Origin: JAKACA01 sp963735115 | GTDB lineage: Bacteria; Actinomycetota; Acidimicrobiia; Acidimicrobiales; Bog-793 | Direction of reading: 5' to 3' | NCBI GenBank assembly: GCA_963735115.1 | Contig: CAVTJR010000001.1 | Span: 372,001-436,000 of the forward strand | Length of the DNA: 64,000 nt | Part shown: positions 27,431 through 36,596 of the stretch, piece by piece | Layout of the letters: the number at the start of each line of letters is the position of its first letter | How positions within the stretch are numbered: position 1 is the first letter of the stretch | Notes under the pieces: generated by a model | The model's input: only the letters and a program-made list of their open reading frames with translations | Told to the model about the DNA's origin: nothing | Database searches by the model: none | Made by a program: the position numbers and the translations under genes

Positions 27431-30076
27431 ATGGCATACGTCTTCGACTTCGACCACGAGCACCCTCGCCCGCCCATGGAGCTGAAGGACCTCCTCGGAG
27501 GCAAGGGAGCCAACTTGGCCGAGATGACGTCGGTGCTCGGACTACCCGTGCCTCATGGCTTCACGATCTCGACCGACGCCTGTCGCGCCTACATGGACGC
27601 CGGTTGGCCGGCAGGTCTCTCCGAGGAGGTTCGCACGCACCTCGAGCGCCTGCAGGGCCTCATGGGCCGCAAGCTCGGCGACGGCAGCGACCCGCTCCTC
27701 GTCTCGGTGCGCTCCGGTGCCAAGTTCTCCATGCCGGGGATGATGGACACGGTCCTCAACCTGGGTTTGAACGACGACTCCGTGCAAGCGTTGGCGGCCC
27801 AGACCGGCGACGAGCGCTTCGCCTTCGACTCCTACCGGCGCTTCGTCCAGATGTACGGGCGCATCGTGCTCGGCATCTCCGCATCGCCCCTCGACGAGCC
27901 GCTCGAGCAGGCCAAGGAACGCAGCGGCGCCTCGTCGGACGCAGACCTCTCCGCTGAGGTGCTGAGGATGCTCGTGAAGGAGCTGAAGGGCATCGTCCAG
28001 CAGGAGACGGGCGCCGCCTTCCCGGAGGAGCCGATGGACCAGCTCCGAGGTGCGATCGAGGCGGTCTTCGGGTCCTGGAACGGCCCCCGCGCCGTCGCCT
28101 ACCGCGTTCGGGAGCGCATCCCCCACGACCTCGGCACGGCCGTGAACGTGCAGGCGATGGTCTTCGGCAACCGCGACGACAAGTCCGGCACCGGTGTGGG
28201 TTTCACGCGGGACCCGGCCACCGGTGCCGCCGGTGCCTACGGAGACTTCCTCGTGAACGCCCAAGGCGAGGACGTCGTCGCCGGCATCCGCAACACCCAG
28301 CCGCTGTCGGCCCTCGAGGACGTCTTCCCTTCCATCTATGCCGAGCTGCTCGATATCTTCGGTCGCCTCGAGGCGCACTACCGGGACATGTGCGACACCG
28401 AATTCACTATCGAGCAGGGAAAGCTGTGGATGCTGCAGACACGCGTCGGCAAGCGCACCGGTCGGGCGGCCTTCCGCATGGCCGTCGACATGGTCGCCGA
28501 TCCCGTCATCAGGCTCAGCCATGACGAAGCAATCCAACGGGTGAGCGCCGAGCACATCGACCAGGTCCTGCACCCGCAGTTCGCGGACTCGAGCGCGACG
28601 GTGCTCACGAAGGGCCTCGGTGCCTCGCCGGGAGCTGCCGTCGGAAAGGTCGTTCTCAGCGCTGATGACGCCGACGAAGCTGCCCGCAACGGCGAGCACG
28701 TCATCCTCGTCCGCAGCGAAACGAGCCCGGAGGACGTCCACGGCATGCTGGCGGCTCAGGGGATCCTGACGGCCCGCGGCGGCCTCGTCTCCCACGCCGC
28801 CGTGGTGGCGAGGGGCTGGGGCAAGCCGGCCGTCGTCGGCGCCGAGGCGGTGAAGATCGACGAGGCGGACAAGTCATTCAGCGTGGGCAGGACCGTCGTA
28901 CGCCAGGGCGACGTCATCTCGATCGACGGCTCCACCGGGTCCGTCGTGCTCGGTGAGGTGGCACTCACCGCCGCCGCAGCCCCTCCGGAGATGGAGAAGA
29001 TCCTCGGCTGGGCGGACGAGATCCGCCGCGGCCATCTCGGCGTGCGAGCGAACGCCGACACCGGAGCCGACGCCGCCAATGCTCGCCAGCTCGGCGCCGA
29101 GGGCATCGGGCTGTGCAGGACCGAGCACATGTTCCTCGGTGAGGATCGTCTCCCGATCGTGCGCCGAATGATCCTGGCCGCCACCGACGAGCAGGAGACG
29201 GCGGCGCTCGAGGAGCTCCGCGTGGCGCAGCGAGCGGACTTCTCCGACATCCTCGAAGCCATGGACGGCCTTCCGGTCGTCGTCCGACTCCTCGACCCGC
29301 CACTGCACGAGTTCCTTCCCGATGTCGAGCACCTCGCCGTGAAGGAAGCCACCGAAGGACTCACCGCCGAAGAGCACGCCCTCTACGACGCCGCCCGCGC
29401 CTGGCAGGAGGTCAACCCGATGCTTGGCACCCGCGGCGTGCGCCTCGGCGTCCTCAAGCCGGGCCTCTACGCCATGCAGGTGCGGGCCCTCATGGAAGCT
29501 GCCCTCGACCGCGTGCGGGCGGGCGGCACACCGGTCGTCGAGGTGATGATCCCGCTCACGATCTCCCGCGAGGAGCTTGCTCTCGCCCGCTCCTGGGTGA
29601 GGGAGGCGATCGCGTCCGTCGAGCAAACCGCCTCCGGTGAAGCCGAGCACGTCGAGGTGCTCATCGGAACGATGATCGAGACGCCCCGCGCCGCCCTCGT
29701 CGCCGGCGAGATCGCCGAGGAAGCCGACTTCTTCTCCTTCGGCACGAACGACCTCACTCAGATGACCTTCGGTTTCAGCCGCGACGACGTGGAGGGCCGC
29801 ATGATGTCCGCCTACCTCGAGAAAGGTCTGTTGCGGGCGAACCCCTTCGAGAACCTCGACCCGGTCGGCGTCGGGGAGCTCGTGCGCATCGCCGTCGAGC
29901 GCGGGCGAGCGGCACGCCCCGGCCTCGAGTGCGGCGTGTGCGGCGAGCACGGCGGCGATCCGGCGTCGATCGACTTCTTCTTCAACGCCGGCCTCGACTA
30001 CGTGAGCTGCTCGCCCTACCGCGTTCCGATCGCCCGCTTGGCGGCGGCCCAGTCGGTGCTGGCCGCCCGCGGGTAG
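27431..30076 (+). CDS. ppdK: Pyruvate, phosphate dikinase
   Basis: This enzyme interconverts pyruvate, ATP and phosphate with phosphoenolpyruvate, AMP and diphosphate. The 881-residue chain has the N-terminal ATP-grasp part (LLGGKGANLAEMTSVLGLPVP, SVRSGAKFSMPGMMDT), the swivelling phosphohistidine domain with GGLVSHAAVVARGWGKPA (His455), and the PEP-binding barrel ending in CGVCGEHGGDP. The ATG at 27431 has GGAAGGA ten bases upstream. A candidate -10 box, TAGGCT, lies near 27367. The gene follows glyS on the same strand with a 141-bp gap. Confidence 0.95.
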   Translation: MAYVFDFDHEHPRPPMELKDLLGGKGANLAEMTSVLGLPVPHGFTISTDACRAYMDAGWPAGLSEEVRTHLERLQGLMGRKLGDGSDPLLVSVRSGAKFSMPGMMDTVLNLGLNDDSVQALAAQTGDERFAFDSYRRFVQMYGRIVLGISASPLDEPLEQAKERSGASSDADLSAEVLRMLVKELKGIVQQETGAAFPEEPMDQLRGAIEAVFGSWNGPRAVAYRVRERIPHDLGTAVNVQAMVFGNRDDKSGTGVGFTRDPATGAAGAYGDFLVNAQGEDVVAGIRNTQPLSALEDVFPSIYAELLDIFGRLEAHYRDMCDTEFTIEQGKLWMLQTRVGKRTGRAAFRMAVDMVADPVIRLSHDEAIQRVSAEHIDQVLHPQFADSSATVLTKGLGASPGAAVGKVVLSADDADEAARNGEHVILVRSETSPEDVHGMLAAQGILTARGGLVSHAAVVARGWGKPAVVGAEAVKIDEADKSFSVGRTVVRQGDVISIDGSTGSVVLGEVALTAAAAPPEMEKILGWADEIRRGHLGVRANADTGADAANARQLGAEGIGLCRTEHMFLGEDRLPIVRRMILAATDEQETAALEELRVAQRADFSDILEAMDGLPVVVRLLDPPLHEFLPDVEHLAVKEATEGLTAEEHALYDAARAWQEVNPMLGTRGVRLGVLKPGLYAMQVRALMEAALDRVRAGGTPVVEVMIPLTISREELALARSWVREAIASVEQTASGEAEHVEVLIGTMIETPRAALVAGEIAEEADFFSFGTNDLTQMTFGFSRDDVEGRMMSAYLEKGLLRANPFENLDPVGVGELVRIAVERGRAARPGLECGVCGEHGGDPASIDFFFNAGLDYVSCSPYRVPIARLAAAQSVLAARG

Positions 30077-30143
30077 GTGGCGGCGGCGGGAGGGGTTTCT
30101 CTTCCTCGGGCCGCTCGCCGCAGGTCGTTCTGGGTGGGTGAAC

Positions 30144-30160
30144 GGGACACATGCTGTCCC
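30144..30160. terminator. Short hairpin after ppdK
   Basis: GGGACA and TGTCCC pair across a five-base loop between the convergent ppdK and DUF3224 genes. No T-run follows, so termination is only a possibility. A 12-bp tandem duplication (30190-30213) lies just beyond and overlaps the end of the DUF3224 gene. Confidence 0.35.
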
Positions 30161-30212
30161 AAACGACCCGCCAGAATGCCGCCTGCCGTCAGCTGACGGC
30201 TCAGCTGACGGC

Positions 30213-30608
30213 TCAGGCCAGGTCGTAGTCGAGAAAGAGCGTGTGGGCGCCGTCGGAGCCGATCTCAATGCGTCCCTCGCCGGAGATGCCCGCCAGCTCG
30301 CCCGTGCCCGAACCAGGCGCGATGGGCCACTTCGCCCACGAGCCGGCGGCCGTCATCGTCCCCACGTGCAACAACGCGAAACCCCCCACCTTTCCGTCCA
30401 CCCTCCCGCTGACCCGCTCGAGGGCGACATAGCCAGCGCCGCCGGCCTCCGCCCGCACCGAGAGCATCTCCACGGTGCTCGTCGCCTCGATGTCGCCGGT
30501 GAAGGTCTTGGTGATCCGGGTGCGCCCGTACTGCACGCCCGAGTCCTCGTGGAAGGGCGGCTCGGCCTCGAACGAGTCGAGCGTGAAGGCGGCGACGGTG
30601 TGCTCCAT
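30213..30608 (-). CDS. DUF3224-family protein
   Basis: The 131-residue protein matches the small beta-barrel DUF3224 family, seen in the N-terminal tract ending TKTFTGDIEATS, in the central GYVALERVSG, and in the C-terminal segment GTGELAGISGEGRIEI. Members are cytoplasmic proteins of unknown function, sometimes likened to allene oxide cyclase-like barrels. It is a single gene between two larger plus-strand units. Confidence 0.8.
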   Translation of the reverse strand: MEHTVAAFTLDSFEAEPPFHEDSGVQYGRTRITKTFTGDIEATSTVEMLSVRAEAGGAGYVALERVSGRVDGKVGGFALLHVGTMTAAGSWAKWPIAPGSGTGELAGISGEGRIEIGSDGAHTLFLDYDLA

Positions 30609-30702
30609 GGCGTCACCCTACGCGGTCGGCCACGGCGGACCGGTGCCCTCGTCGGGCGAGGCAGGGTGCCCCGACGTCGAGCCAGGCGTTACCGTGCGCT
30701 CG

Positions 30703-32526
30703 ATGGGCATTCCCGACGAGGACGTGGCGCAGGTTCGGTCGTCGACCGACATCGTGGCACTCATCAGCGAGTACACACCGCTGAAGCGCGTCGGTCGAAG
30801 GTTCGTCGGGCTGTGTCCCTTCCACGCCGAGAAGACCGGGTCGTTCAGCGTCAACGGCGAGGAGGGCCTCTATTACTGCTTCGGGTGCCAGGCCTCGGGC
30901 GACGCCATCACGTTCCTGCGAGCGATTGAGGGATGCGATTTCGTCGAGGCGGTGGAGCGCCTGGGCGCCCGCGCCGGCATCACCGTGCGCCAGGAGTCCG
31001 GGGGCAAGACCCAGCACGACCGCGACCAGACTGAAGCGCTCAAGGAGGCGATGCGACGGGCCGTCGCCTTCTACCATGAGCGCCTCCTCGGCCACGCCGA
31101 CGCCAACCGCGCCCGTCAGTACCTGCGATCTCGCGGCTACGACGGCGACGTCGTGCGGCAATTCCGCCTCGGCTGGTCGCCGGAGCGGGGCACCAACCTC
31201 GCCAAGGTGCTCGGGATGCCGGCCGCCGTGCTCGCCGCCGCCGGGCTTGCCCACGAGGGCAACTACGGCCCGCAGGACAGCTTCCGGGGCCGGGTGATGT
31301 TCCCCATCTTCGACCCGTCGGGCACGCCGATCGCCCTCGGCGGGCGCATCCTGCCCGGCAGCGACCAGACCTCCGAAGGGGCCGGCCCCGGTCCGAAGTA
31401 CCGCAACTCCAAAGAGACCGCCATCTATTCCAAGCGCCGCACCCTCTACGGTCTCAACTGGGCGCGCCAGGGGATCGTGCAAGCCGGCGAGATCGTCGTC
31501 TGCGAGGGCTACACCGACGTCATCGGCCTCTTCACGGCCGGCATCCCTCGAGCCGTCGCCACGTGCGGAACGGCCCTCACCGACGAGCACTTTCAGGTGA
31601 TCGCCCGTTTCGCCAAGCGCGTCGTGCTCGCCTTCGACGCCGACGCCGCCGGGCAGTCGGCGGCATCGCGCTTTTATGAGTGGGAGCGGCTGCACGACCT
31701 CGAGGTGGCCGTGGCGGCGCTGCCGCCGGGAAGCGATCCCGGAGAGCTGGCGCAGATCGACCCGGAACGGCTGCAGAAGGCGATCGAGGAGGCGCAGCCG
31801 TTTCTCGGCTTCCGGGTGGAGCGGGCACTCTCCTCATGTGACCTGCGATCACCTGAAGGGCGCGCCCGGGCGGCGGCGGCGGCCGTGGCCATGATCGCCG
31901 AGCACCCGAACGAGCTCGTGAGAGACCAATACCTCGTCACGATCGCCGACCGCACCCACATCGCGGTGGAGCGACTGCGTCCGTACCTCGATCGCCCGGT
32001 GCTCGACCCGAAGACGGTGGCAGCGGCAGCACCGAGGCCGCAGAGAGGCCCGGGCCAGCGCGCCGCCAGGGACGGTCTCGCCCTCGCAATTCACGCGCCG
32101 GCAACGATGGCCGGCCGGCTGGACGAGTCGCTCTTCGCCGACTCCCTGCAGCGTGCCGCCTATCTCGCCCTCGCCGGCGCCACCAGCCTGCACGAAGCGA
32201 TCGAAGGCTCCGACGAGGCGGTCGCCGACCTTCTCCGTCAGCTTGCGGTGAGCGAGCCCGAGGCCGACGCCGATCCCACGATCGTGCAACTCGTGCGAGC
32301 GGCGGCCACACGGGCCCTCGGAGATCTCGAGGCCGACGCCCGTACTGCCGAGGCCGACGGCGACCAGGAGCGCCTCCTCACCGCCGGCGCCGACATCGCC
32401 CTGTTGAAAGCCGAGCTCGAGGTGATGCAAGAACCCGGCGTGAACCAATCGCCGCCCCAGCCCGTGATCGACGCTGCCGACCGGTTGTTAGGGTGGCTGC
32501 GGAGTCGCCGAGGGGAGGGGGCTTGA
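30703..32526 (+). CDS. dnaG: DNA primase
   Basis: DnaG makes RNA primers for replication. The N-terminal zinc finger is complete, with Cys38, His41, Cys59 and Cys62 in GLCPFHAEKTGSF and YYCFGCQASGD. The RNA polymerase core has NYGPQDSFRGRVMFPI and the Toprim signatures CEGYTDVIGL and AFDADAAGQSA. The length of 607 residues is normal. The ATG at 30703 is seven bases downstream of TACCGT (30690-30695), consistent with leaderless transcription. Its stop overlaps the sigma factor start. Confidence 0.94.
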   Translation: MGIPDEDVAQVRSSTDIVALISEYTPLKRVGRRFVGLCPFHAEKTGSFSVNGEEGLYYCFGCQASGDAITFLRAIEGCDFVEAVERLGARAGITVRQESGGKTQHDRDQTEALKEAMRRAVAFYHERLLGHADANRARQYLRSRGYDGDVVRQFRLGWSPERGTNLAKVLGMPAAVLAAAGLAHEGNYGPQDSFRGRVMFPIFDPSGTPIALGGRILPGSDQTSEGAGPGPKYRNSKETAIYSKRRTLYGLNWARQGIVQAGEIVVCEGYTDVIGLFTAGIPRAVATCGTALTDEHFQVIARFAKRVVLAFDADAAGQSAASRFYEWERLHDLEVAVAALPPGSDPGELAQIDPERLQKAIEEAQPFLGFRVERALSSCDLRSPEGRARAAAAAVAMIAEHPNELVRDQYLVTIADRTHIAVERLRPYLDRPVLDPKTVAAAAPRPQRGPGQRAARDGLALAIHAPATMAGRLDESLFADSLQRAAYLALAGATSLHEAIEGSDEAVADLLRQLAVSEPEADADPTIVQLVRAAATRALGDLEADARTAEADGDQERLLTAGADIALLKAELEVMQEPGVNQSPPQPVIDAADRLLGWLRSRRGEGA

Positions 32527-33572
32527 GCAGTCCAAGCGAACCGATCGACCCGACTGCCGAGAACGCTCGCTCGGGCGAGGCGCGGCGAGCCCGGATCGCT
32601 TCGGCTCTGAGCCTGCGGGACTACAGCGGACCGTCCAGTTCGGGCACGGACCCGGTACGGGCCTACCTGAAGGAGATCGGGCGGGTATCCCTCCTCACGC
32701 CCGAGCTCGAAGTCCTCTGCGCCCAGCAGATCGAAGCCGGCGTCGAAGCCTCAGCCATCTACGAGTCCTGGGAGGCCGAGGGAACCCTCGCCGAGGTGCC
32801 CTTCGCCGAACGCCGCAAGGTCGAGCGCGTCATCCGTCAGGGCCAGGACGCCAAGGACCTGCTCATCGAAGCCAACCTCCGTCTCGTCGTGTCGATCGCG
32901 AAGCGGTACCGCAACCGAGGGATGCCCTTCCTCGACCTCATCCAGGAGGGCAATCTCGGCCTCATGCGGGCCGTGGAAAAGTTCGACCACCGCCGGGGCT
33001 TCAAATTCTCGACGTACGCAACCTGGTGGATACGCCAGGCCATCACCCGAGCCGTCGCCGACCAGGCCCGAACGATCCGCATCCCGGTCCACCTCGTCGA
33101 GACGATCAACAAAGTCACCCGATCGCAGCGCCAGCTGTCTCAGGAGCTGGGGCGGGAGCCCACGGTCGAAGAGATCGCCGCCCGCATCGAATACCCCGTC
33201 GACCGCGTTCGTGAGCTGCAGCGGATCAGCCAGGACACGATCTCCCTCGAACAACCCCTCGGCGACGAGGAGGATTTCAGCCTCTCGGATCTCCTCGAGG
33301 ACCAGACGGCCGAGGTCCCGTCGGACGCCGCCACCCGCATCCTCCTCAACGAGGCGGTCAAGCGCGCCCTCGGAGAGCTGAGCGAGCGGGAGCAGGAAGT
33401 CGTGCGATTGCGTTTCGGGTTGGATGACGGCCGCATCCGAACGCTGGAGGAGGTCGGGCAAATCTTCGGTGTCACGCGTGAGCGCATCCGCCAGATCGAG
33501 ATGAAGACTTTGGCGAAGCTGCGGCACCCGCAAGTCTCCCGACCCTTGCGCGACTACGTCGAAGGCGACTGA
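32523..33572 (+). CDS. rpoD: RpoD-family RNA polymerase sigma factor
   Basis: A TTG start at 32523 overlaps the dnaG stop (TTGA) and has GGGGAGGGGG just upstream, so translation is coupled. The 349-residue protein has region 1.2 (DPVRAYLKEIGRVSLL), regions 2.1-2.4 (NLRLVVSIAKRYRNRGMPFLDLIQEGN, FKFSTYATWWIRQAI), region 3 and region 4.2 (VTRERIRQIEMKTLAKLR). The dnaG-rpoD order is the classical macromolecular-synthesis arrangement. It is a group 1 or group 2 factor. The short N-terminus without a long acidic region 1.1 leaves open that another principal sigma exists. Confidence 0.92.
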   Translation: MSSPSEPIDPTAENARSGEARRARIASALSLRDYSGPSSSGTDPVRAYLKEIGRVSLLTPELEVLCAQQIEAGVEASAIYESWEAEGTLAEVPFAERRKVERVIRQGQDAKDLLIEANLRLVVSIAKRYRNRGMPFLDLIQEGNLGLMRAVEKFDHRRGFKFSTYATWWIRQAITRAVADQARTIRIPVHLVETINKVTRSQRQLSQELGREPTVEEIAARIEYPVDRVRELQRISQDTISLEQPLGDEEDFSLSDLLEDQTAEVPSDAATRILLNEAVKRALGELSEREQEVVRLRFGLDDGRIRTLEEVGQIFGVTRERIRQIEMKTLAKLRHPQVSRPLRDYVEGD

Positions 33573-33599
33573 ACGGCGCCAGCACTGCGATCATGTGGC

Positions 33600-34442
33600 A
33601 TGTCGGTGACGGTCGAAGCGACACAGAGCGCCTCCGAGGTGCTCGAGCGGGCAGGGAGGTTTCTGGCGTCGCGCCCGGTTCATCACAACCTCCTCCTCAC
33701 GCTGCTGCATGAACGGGCAGCCAACCCCGAGCCGGGCAGGTATTGGATCGCTCGGGAGGAAGCCGACGTCGGCGGAGTCGCCTTCCAGTCACCCCTGGAC
33801 TTCCCGGCGACGCTGAGCCCCATGAACCCGCACTCCGCCCGCGCCGTGGCGGAGGCGGCCTCAAGTGCTGGCGCAGAGCTTCCGGGCGTCTCGGGCGAAG
33901 CCGCCACGGCGGCGGCCTTCACCGGGCATTGGACCGAGGTCCGAAAGACGAGTGCGCAACCGATCTCGGGCCAGCGCCTCTACCACCTGGGCGACCTCAG
34001 GCTACCGGACGGCGTCAACGGCCGACTCCGTCCCGCCACCGAGGCAGACCACGCCCTCGTGGCGGCCCTTGTCTCCGAATTCGCCGAGTTCATCGGCGAG
34101 TCGCCCCCCAACCCTGCCGTACTGGCGCGCCGGCTCGCGAGCGGCCAGGCCTGGCTGTGGGTCGACCACGAGCCGGTCACCCTAGCCCTGCACTCCCTGC
34201 CCGTTGAAGGCGTCACCCGCATTCACACCGTGTACACGCCGCAGGCGCGGCGACGGCGCGGTTACGCCAGTGCGTGCGTCGGCCACCTCTCGAAACGCCT
34301 GCGCGACGCCGGTCTCGAGTGCGTCCTCTACACCGACCTCGGCAACGCCACGTCCAACTCCGTCTATCGAGGACTCGGTTACGAGGCAGTCATGGAGCTG
34401 CTGCGGTACGGCTTCACCGGGCCAGAGCCGCCGACTGGCTGA
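33600..34442 (+). CDS. GNAT-family N-acetyltransferase
   Basis: The C-terminal half (about residues 140-275) has the acetyl-CoA-binding loop in VYTPQARRRRGYASACVGHL, followed by a beta-bulge motif LGNATSNSVYRGLGYEAV. The N-terminal half resembles the degenerate GNAT lobe found in paired GNAT proteins. The acceptor substrate is unknown. The gene starts 27 bp after rpoD. Confidence 0.85.
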   Translation: MSVTVEATQSASEVLERAGRFLASRPVHHNLLLTLLHERAANPEPGRYWIAREEADVGGVAFQSPLDFPATLSPMNPHSARAVAEAASSAGAELPGVSGEAATAAAFTGHWTEVRKTSAQPISGQRLYHLGDLRLPDGVNGRLRPATEADHALVAALVSEFAEFIGESPPNPAVLARRLASGQAWLWVDHEPVTLALHSLPVEGVTRIHTVYTPQARRRRGYASACVGHLSKRLRDAGLECVLYTDLGNATSNSVYRGLGYEAVMELLRYGFTGPEPPTG

Positions 34443-34452
34443 GCCGCCCGCG

Positions 34453-34764
34453 CTAACTGGGCCGGCGAGGTTGAGCGCCGTTCGCACGCCCGGAGGAAGC
34501 GCTCAGCATCTCGCCCATGCGAGCGCGGGCGAGACCGCCGAGAGGGCTCGCAAGGAGCCCGCTGAACCGATCTCGAGCGAGGTCGCCGAGCGCCCGGACT
34601 CTCTCGGCCGTCGCTTCGGCATTGACAGCCTCCGCTCGCGAGCTGGCCACCCGCGGCCAGTCCGCCCGGGGGTGACCCGATTTCTTGAGCTGCGACGCTT
34701 TGGAGGCCGCCCACGCTCCGGCGGCGCATCCGAGAACGAAACCCACCTTGAACCGCATCCACAC
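34453..34764 (-). CDS. Small YtxH-like single-helix protein
   Basis: This 103-residue protein has an N-terminal hydrophobic glycine/alanine-rich segment (FKVGFVLGCAAGAWAAS) and a basic, helical remainder. It resembles small YtxH-type envelope proteins in layout only. It converges on the GNAT gene and diverges from the DUF2510 gene. Confidence 0.6.
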   Translation of the reverse strand: MWMRFKVGFVLGCAAGAWAASKASQLKKSGHPRADWPRVASSRAEAVNAEATAERVRALGDLARDRFSGLLASPLGGLARARMGEMLSASSGRANGAQPRRPS

Positions 34765-34867
34765 CTTCTACCCTTCCGGAGCGCCGCCCGCCACTCGGGA
34801 CCCTCTGCGACGCGTGCGCAGAACGGCAATCTCGCCGGCTCGAGGCGGGCCGACTAGGTTGCGACGG

Positions 34868-36151
34868 GTGATCGCCCCCCCTGCAACTTGCGCTCAGCGC
34901 GTGATGGCCCTGACCGCCCGTGGCTTCCTCGCAACCCTCGTGCTCGTGAGCGTCTCCCTGCTCGGGGCCGCCGACGCATGGGCGGCCGGCAATGCCACGC
35001 TCGAGCCCTACATCCTCTCGAACCCGGTACCGGGCTGGACTCCTGCCCCGACCTCGGTGTCGCAGAGGGTCGACACCGAGGTCTCAGGCCCGCTCGTCGC
35101 GAGAACTCACGAGAACGTCACGACGGCGCTCGGGGTTTGGGAAGGGCCCGGCGGCAACGGGGTGCTCATCATCATCCTCGTGCGCTTCCCGGGGTCCAGC
35201 ATCCCAGCTTCATTTTCGAATTCCACCTCGGCCATCAACGGCGTCTGCGGCGGTGCAGGACAGTCCCCCGGCACGGTGACCCCGATCGCGGGCATTCCCG
35301 GAGCCGCCTCTGAGACCTGCCAATCCTCGAGCGGCAATCCGCTCACGGTGGCGGCCTGGCCGAAGGGAAACGTGGTCGCCTTCGTCGAGGCGGAAGGGCT
35401 CGGGGCGACCGAGGTCGACCAGGTAGCCGTGAACGAAGACGACAAGCTGCCAGCCAACGGGATCGGTGAAGCCAGCAGCTCGTCCTCGAGCGGGCTCGAG
35501 GCTGGAATCGGAGTGGTGGTCGTCGCCGCCGTCGTCATCGGCATCATCGTTGCCCGTCGACGTTCGAAGGCGCAGGTGGCTCCGGCCGCCGGCGGCCAGT
35601 GGGCGCCCCCAGGGGCAGCACCCCCGTGGGGATACGAGGGCGCGCAGGCTGCCTCTCCGGGCGCTACGCCGTACGGCGGCCCCGGCGGCTATGCGGCTGG
35701 GCCGCCCGCTTACCCGGCCGGCGGGTACCCGGCCGGCGGGTACCCGGCCGGTTCGAGCGTTCCGCCGGCGGGGGCACCGGCCGGCGGCTACGCGGCAGGC
35801 TCCGGCGGCTACCCGTCGGGTTCGGGCTTCGACGCAGGTGCTGCGCCAGCGGAAGCAAGCGGACCCGTGCCCTACCAGCGGCCGCGACCCTCCGAGGGCG
35901 GCGATGCCGGGTTCTACGGTGGGACGCAGCCGGCGGCAGCTCCGACCCCTGTCAGGCAAGCGCCTCCGGTGGTGGGGGGCAACGATGCCACCGTGATCGA
36001 CGCTCCGCCGCCGGCGGCGGCGCCGGATCACCCTGTCGAAGCGGGCTGGCATGCCGTCGAGGGCGATCCCAACCGGCAGAGGTATTGGGACGGAACTGCC
36101 TGGACCTCCCACCTCCGCTGGGACGGAACCGCCTGGGTGAACGACTCCTGA
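34868..36151 (+). CDS. Membrane protein with Gly/Pro/Tyr-rich tail and C-terminal DUF2510
   Basis: The protein has a signal-peptide-like helix (ALTARGFLATLVLVSVSLLG), an extracytoplasmic domain of about 150 residues with two cysteines, a membrane helix (GIGVVVVAAVVIGIIVA) followed by RRRSK, and a cytoplasmic Gly/Pro/Tyr-rich tail with AGGYP repeats. It ends in a DUF2510 motif, HAVEGDPNRQRYWDGTAWT, partly duplicated as RWDGTAW. The GTG at 34868 lies seven bases after TAGGTT (34855-34860). An ATG at 34904 would remove part of the leader. DUF2510 proteins are common in actinobacteria and their role is unclear. Confidence 0.8.
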   Translation: MIAPPATCAQRVMALTARGFLATLVLVSVSLLGAADAWAAGNATLEPYILSNPVPGWTPAPTSVSQRVDTEVSGPLVARTHENVTTALGVWEGPGGNGVLIIILVRFPGSSIPASFSNSTSAINGVCGGAGQSPGTVTPIAGIPGAASETCQSSSGNPLTVAAWPKGNVVAFVEAEGLGATEVDQVAVNEDDKLPANGIGEASSSSSSGLEAGIGVVVVAAVVIGIIVARRRSKAQVAPAAGGQWAPPGAAPPWGYEGAQAASPGATPYGGPGGYAAGPPAYPAGGYPAGGYPAGSSVPPAGAPAGGYAAGSGGYPSGSGFDAGAAPAEASGPVPYQRPRPSEGGDAGFYGGTQPAAAPTPVRQAPPVVGGNDATVIDAPPPAAAPDHPVEAGWHAVEGDPNRQRYWDGTAWTSHLRWDGTAWVNDS

Positions 36152-36208
36152 GGTCCGTGCGCCAAGAGTAGGATGAGGGCGCCTTCAGGACCGCTAGGGC
36201 CGAAGCAT

Positions 36209-36280
36209 TCCGGGGTAGCTCAATGGCAGAGCACGCGGCTGTTAACCGTGTGGTTGAGAGTTCGAGTCTCTCCCCCGGAG
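36209..36280 (+). tRNA. tRNA-Asn (GTT)
   Basis: A full cloverleaf can be folded: acceptor TCCGGGG / CCCCGGA, D-arm GCTC/GAGC, anticodon stem CGCGG/CCGTG with loop CTGTTAA (anticodon GTT), T-arm GAGAG-TTCGAGT-CTCTC, and discriminator G. The CCA end is not encoded. A possible -10 box, TAGGAT, lies about 40 bp upstream. Confidence 0.95.
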
Positions 36281-36311
36281 CCCATCCGAGTCGAATACCG
36301 GCTGCGGTGAT

Positions 36312-36400
36312 GCTGACGGCCGGGTCTCCGTGGGCATGCCAGCTCACCTTTTGCGAGGGTTAAAAAGGGAGGGCGAAACGCGGAGACCCGGCCGGTCAGC
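36312..36400. repeat. Long inverted repeat downstream of tRNA-Asn (first)
   Basis: The left arm 36312-36330 and right arm 36381-36400 are complementary over 19 of 20 positions with one single-base bulge. The 50-bp spacer contains an A-rich stretch (ttaaaaaggg). This is much stronger than a chance palindrome. It may be a structured RNA, a terminator or a small mobile repeat. Confidence 0.8.
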
Positions 36401-36465
36401 AGGCCTGTGCATGACCATTCGGGGTGGGAAGGTGGTTGTGGTGCGAAAGTGCGTCCCGTGCCGGC

Positions 36466-36523
36466 AACTGTGTGCCCAACATGGCGTGCGAACGCACACT
36501 CTCGCCACGTTGGGCACACAGTT
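36466..36523. repeat. Long inverted repeat downstream of tRNA-Asn (second)
   Basis: Two 21-bp arms (36466-36486 and 36503-36523) pair with a single mismatch around a 16-base loop that itself contains TGCG/CGCA. Together with the previous repeat it fills most of the 316-bp space between tRNA-Asn and the serpin gene. It could terminate the converging transcripts or be a mobile repeat. Confidence 0.8.
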
Positions 36524-36596
36524 CGCTCGGGGAACGCGAGGGTGATGAGGCACCGCCAGATGAGCTCGGCGGGACGCCCGCAGCCGACACGGTTCG

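Noticed and set aside
35690..35830. Glycine/proline-rich repeats in the DUF2510 protein gene as an independent repeat element
   Set aside because: They encode the low-complexity tail in frame and are part of the gene.
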